From Branchiostoma belcheri (Eukaryota > Chordata > Leptocardii > Amphioxiformes > Branchiostomatidae), in NCBI RefSeq assembly GCF_001625305.1, contig NW_017804043.1, forward strand, positions 1,188,361 through 1,252,360: a stretch of DNA of 64,000 nt, written 5' to 3'. The position numbers and the translations under genes are program-made. This document shows positions 61,101 to 64,000 of the stretch, in pieces. How positions within the stretch are numbered: position 1 is the stretch's first letter; each line of letters opens with the position of its first letter. The notes beneath the pieces were generated by a model. The model was not told the DNA's origin. It was given only the letters and a program-made list of their open reading frames with translations, and made no database searches.

Positions 61101-64000
61101 TCTCTGTGGAAATAGTACCTGTTTGCAAGGTAAAATAACTGTAGAGTGGTGGATTGCAAATGTTCCCCAGTCTTTAATCTGTTTAAACTACAGAAATGAT
61201 AGCTACTAACAGTAACTTCAACAGTTGATGTCCTCACGACCTCTTTTCTCTTAACATTTCTTTTTTTCATGCAAAATGTTACAATGTCCCCATAACAGTT
61301 CATTGTACACGACACATGTAATCCATCGATGTTCTGTTCTTTCAAGTTAATTGCAGTGTTGTGCTTTATGTGTTTATATTTATTTATTTATTGTTTGTTT
61401 GTTACAGGACAACATTGTGTGCCTCCCACCGAAGCTAGCCCAGCAGCTAGGAAACCTGAACCAGATCTGTGTGTGTCTGCGGGTGTCAACTACTGTTCAT
61501 ATCATCGACCCTTCTACACTACAAAGTAGGTCATAATATTAGTACATGTATATGTAATTTTAAAGTGATCTGCGCCTGCGTGAAACCCAGATTCTTCACG
61601 GTTTTCGCTGGATGTTTGGTCACCGTTGTATTACAACTTTGGCTGTTGCAGACAATATCTTTTCCGATACAACATTTAGAAACTACAGACGGGATGTTAA
61701 CCTTATATACATGTACGTGAATACGACCTTATATGAGACATTTTGCTGAAGTGCAGTGCACTATACATTACGGGTTTTGTTCGGGTGCAGTACGTTCTGC
61801 CGACATGCTCTGCATATACAGGTTCAGAGAAATGCATATATACAGCAGCCTCAAGAAGTATCCTTTCTAACTGTGCTGTATTTTCTGCCCTGTTTAGTTG
61901 CAGATGTGACAGCTCCCATGTTCTGGAGAACTCCGTTCCAGTCCTTGTGTGAGCCCAGACAACTGACAGAGTACATGGTCCTGGAGGTGGAGCCTATCCG
62001 CCATCACGAGCGTGTGCATGTGGCGGGGGAGGGCGCCAAGTCTCAGAAGGTACTGCACAATGCTCACAAATGTCTGTATCTAGCATGTCGGCAGAACGTA
62101 CCGTACCTGCACAAAACCCGTCATGTATTGTGCAGAATGTCTCATACAAGGTCATATATATTCGCCTATATAAGTTTAACATCCCTACTGTAGTTTCCAA
62201 ATGTTGTGTTGGAAAAGATATTGTCTGCAACAGGTGAAATTCTGATGCAATGGTGACCAAAAAGCCAAAATCATGAAAAATAAGGGTTTTGTGCAGGTGC
62301 AGTGCAAACAATGCTCTTTCTGTAAATCTCTGTATCTGTGTCTGCGCCAAGTCTCAGAAGGTACGGCACAAGTACTATTTGGGGTCATGTGAAAGATGGT
62401 AGCATGTTTGGCTCGGAACCAAAAGGTCCCGGGTTCGATTCCTGCCATGTCACCAATCTTGTGCCCTAGGAAAAGGCACTTTACATGACTTTCCTCACTT
62501 CAGGGTGCCAAGTCTCAGAAGGTACGGCACAATTATTTGGGGTCGTGTGAAAGATGGTAGCATCTTTGGCTTGGAACCAAAAGGTCCTGGGTTCGAATCC
62601 TGCCATGTCACCGATCTTGTGCCCTTGGAAAAGGCACTTTACACGACTTTCCTCACTTCACTCAGGTGGAAATGAGTACCTAGCATCGGTTAGGGACATC
62701 CCTCGGATTGGATGTTAAATGAAGGACCCATGTTTGGGGAGAGCCACACCCCACACACGTTAAAGAACCCACAGAGTTATTGAAAAGAGTAGGGACCTTC
62801 CCAGTGTGAGTGGTTCAAACCTTTAGTTCGGTCTTATGCAGCTTGTACTTACATGTACAAAACTGGTGTGTTACGCCGAAAGGCGGTTTAGCGGTTATGC
62901 AAAACAAACAAACGTGTTGATGTCTGTTTTTTTCTGTTTAGCATCTCCTTGCTGACGTGTGGGTGGCGCGAAGTTCAGACCTGGGGATGAACGACAACCA
63001 GTACCACTGTCGCACCCACCTGGGGCATCTGCTGAAGGCTGGGGACCTGGTACAGGGGTATGTACATTCTAACTTGTCTGAGGGAACCACCTACATTTTA
63101 AAAAAGGAGATGGAGCAGTCCCTGTTACAATGTATAACCAACATGAAAACTCCAAACCCGAAAAGATACATCCAGTGTTGACAACAATGACAAGCATCGT
63201 GACTGTGTCAGAAAATTTCTGTTCTCGTGTAACGTGTGTTTCTGTACTAAAACTTTTGTATCACACACATACCAGCAAAATAAAAGGCAAACTATATACA
63301 GCAGCACCTTTCTTATTAATTACAACCCAAACTCATACAATGACAAAGGTATAAAGTTACCTCTTGTTCAGAATATGTCCAGTTTTGCTGCCCTGAAATT
63401 GCATTTGATGCCTTTAAATGCTTCACCAAGGTATAAAATAATTTACTTGTTTTTTCCAAGGTTTGACCTGTCTAACGCCAACGTGAACAATGACTTCCTA
63501 AACAAAATGAAGGCCGACCGCCTCCCTGATGTGGTCCTGGTGAAGAAGGTGTTTGACAAGTCCAAGCGTCACCGCAGACGCAACTGGAAACTCAAGAGAC
63601 TGGCCAGAGAGCTGGAGACTATGGACACTGACTCCACAGACAGGTGGGCTTTTAACACTTGTCCTGTGGTGGCAAATGTGCAGATATTGACACATTGGCC
63701 ACCAAATCTGTAGTGTGTTTTTAGCACACACACACAGTTATACACATTAGCCAAAGATGCCAGGTTCAGTGGGCGTCACTCCTTCATACAGGTGGGCAAG
63801 TTGTGTAAAGTGTGTATCGAACCCGGGACCTATTGGTTCAGAGTCCAACGCACTAACAGTTGCGCCACCGACGCCACCTTCCATATAGCACCCTGTATAT
63901 GTACGATTTTGGGGGTATTTCTTGTGAAACGCATCACACTGCAGCAAAATGCAACGAATGTGGAAGTAACTATGCCACCGCAGGGCAAAAAAGCTTTAAA
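58186..64000 (+). CDS. NMD3: 60S ribosomal export adaptor NMD3 (partial, C-terminus outside the window)
   Basis: Exons 58186-58308, 58894-59052, 59513-59593, 60030-60158, 60540-60709, 61033-61129, 61408-61525, 61898-62049, 62942-63057, 63461-63643; the last shown ends in phase 2 with a good donor. NMD3 loads onto nascent 60S subunits and recruits the exportin CRM1. Two CxxC pairs near the N-terminus form zinc-binding ribbons (CCQCGVPIQPNPANMCVACL and FCRNCERY). Other conserved stretches: DAGFVWTEPHSKRIKLKLTI, SNTYNYKSTFSVEIVPVCK, YHCRTHLGHLLKAGDLVQGF, RRRNWKLKRLARELETMDTD. The CRM1-binding signal would lie in the missing C-terminus. 63644-64000 is the start of the next intron. Confidence 0.96.
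59098..59370 (+). mobile_element. tRNA-derived SINE, third family
   Basis: ATGGCCGAGTGGGTAGAGAG (box A-like) and GTCATGAGTTCAATCCCCGG (box B-like), then CCGAGTCATACCAAAGAC. Intronic in NMD3. Confidence 0.8.
59680..59778 (+). repeat. (TCAC)n / (ATTC)n microsatellite
   Basis: CACTCATTCATTCATTCACT-type repeat directly beside a family C MITE, the same arrangement as at 48650. Confidence 0.9.
59780..59985. mobile_element. Fold-back MITE, family C
   Basis: GAGACTCTTTTTACACAACC at the left, GGTTGTGGAAAAAGAGTCTC at the right, with the GGAAGGTGACAGACGGTCAC block. Confidence 0.8.
60244..60505 (+). mobile_element. tRNA-derived SINE
   Basis: GTGTGAAGTAACAGCAGAGT, GAACTCGGAACCAAGAGGTC, CTGGGTTCAAGTCCTGACAT, TTGTGCCCTTGAGAAAGGCA and a poly-A-rich end. 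Confidence 0.8.
61570..61808. mobile_element. MITE, family G
   Basis: TGCGCCTGCGTGAAACCC at the left end and GTACGTTCTGCCGACATGCT at the right, with TTTCGCTGGATGTTTGGTCA and GAAACTACAGACGGGATGTT inside. Confidence 0.75.
62020..62540 (+). repeat. NMD3: Triplicated 3' end of NMD3 exon 8
   Basis: GCCAAGTCTCAGAAGGTACT (last codons plus donor of exon 8, ending 62049) recurs at about 62345 and 62506 as GCCAAGTCTCAGAAGGTACG, followed by GGCACAA and a TATTTGGGGTCRTGTGAAAG SINE head. No acceptor precedes the copies. Confidence 0.85.
62082..62310. mobile_element. MITE, family G, inside the exon 8 duplication
   Basis: AGCATGTCGGCAGAACGTAC at the left, then CTGTAGTTTCCAAATGTTGT and GGAAAAGATATTGTCTGCAA in inverse order to 48898, so this copy is reversed. 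Confidence 0.75.
62375..62900 (+). mobile_element. Two SINE copies in tandem
   Basis: GGTCATGTGAAAGATGGTAG with GGCTCGGAACCAAAAGGTCC and GGGTTCGATTCCTGCCATG at 62380-62460, then the same again at 62540-62620 with a full body and a tail TTAGGGACATCCCTCGGATT. The repeat includes the NMD3 exon 8 end, so both arose in one duplication. Confidence 0.75.
63735..63885 (-). mobile_element. tRNA-derived SINE (antisense head)
   Basis: The reverse strand carries GGTGGCGCAACTGTTAGTGC, GACTCTGAACCAATAGGTCC and CGGGTTCGATACACACTTTA, most like the copy at 10090. It is followed by a copy of the repeat at 37850, which runs to the window edge. Confidence 0.75.

Noticed and set aside
63234-63460. Extension of NMD3 exon 10 upstream as one long exon
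   Set aside because: The frame upstream of TTTTTTCCAAG at 63460 does not match NMD3; the acceptor joins exon 9 in phase at GF.

Overview
This window looks like nuclear DNA of an invertebrate chordate, most likely an amphioxus (Branchiostoma-type) genome. Genes are intron-rich with GT-AG introns. Two genes have clear vertebrate orthologues (CCDC148, NMD3). Others are the chimeric immune-type genes for which amphioxus is known (an Ig/CARD/FN3 receptor tyrosine kinase, a NACHT-LRR protein). Introns are packed with tRNA-derived SINEs, fold-back MITEs, LINE 3' ends and microsatellites. The species assignment is inference; the gene models come from reading splice sites and checking that reading phases join.

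Layout. 1-2756: intergenic, with a ~180-bp satellite. 2757-5802 (+): small gene whose C-terminal half resembles bacterial YqcI/YcgG (GntA-type) proteins. 6962-20743 (+): receptor tyrosine kinase with three candidate signal-peptide first exons, three Ig domains, one TM segment, a CARD-like domain, an FN3 domain and a complete kinase domain. 21814-26412 (-): Gal3ST-type sulfotransferase, 7 exons, about 517 aa. 27020-30010 (-): NACHT-LRR protein, about 819 aa. 32413-35248 (+): ComEA-type helix-hairpin-helix protein with a very basic tail, about 637 aa. 36403-45347 (+): small secreted MRH-type (mannose-6-phosphate receptor homology) protein, about 182 aa. Its large second intron contains a complete opposite-strand gene (38176-42197) for a proline-rich, C-terminally anchored membrane protein. 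46260-57326 (-): CCDC148. 58186 to the right edge (+): NMD3, cut off before its C-terminus. CCDC148 and NMD3 are head to head, about 860 bp apart.

Two things stand out. First, the kinase gene: nearly every module is a phase 1-1 exon or exon pair, including a cytoplasmic CARD and a cytoplasmic FN3, which would link death-fold assembly to tyrosine phosphorylation. Second, short local duplications covering exon-intron borders recur in five genes (kinase, HhH gene, proline-rich gene, CCDC148, NMD3), culminating in a six-copy array of one CCDC148 coiled-coil exon. In addition, intron 4 of the first gene is bounded by 13-bp direct repeats and starts with a poly-T run, as expected if the intron was created by a retroposon landing in an AGGT site.

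I found no LTR retrovirus-like element, CRISPR array, rRNA or convincing free-standing tRNA gene.
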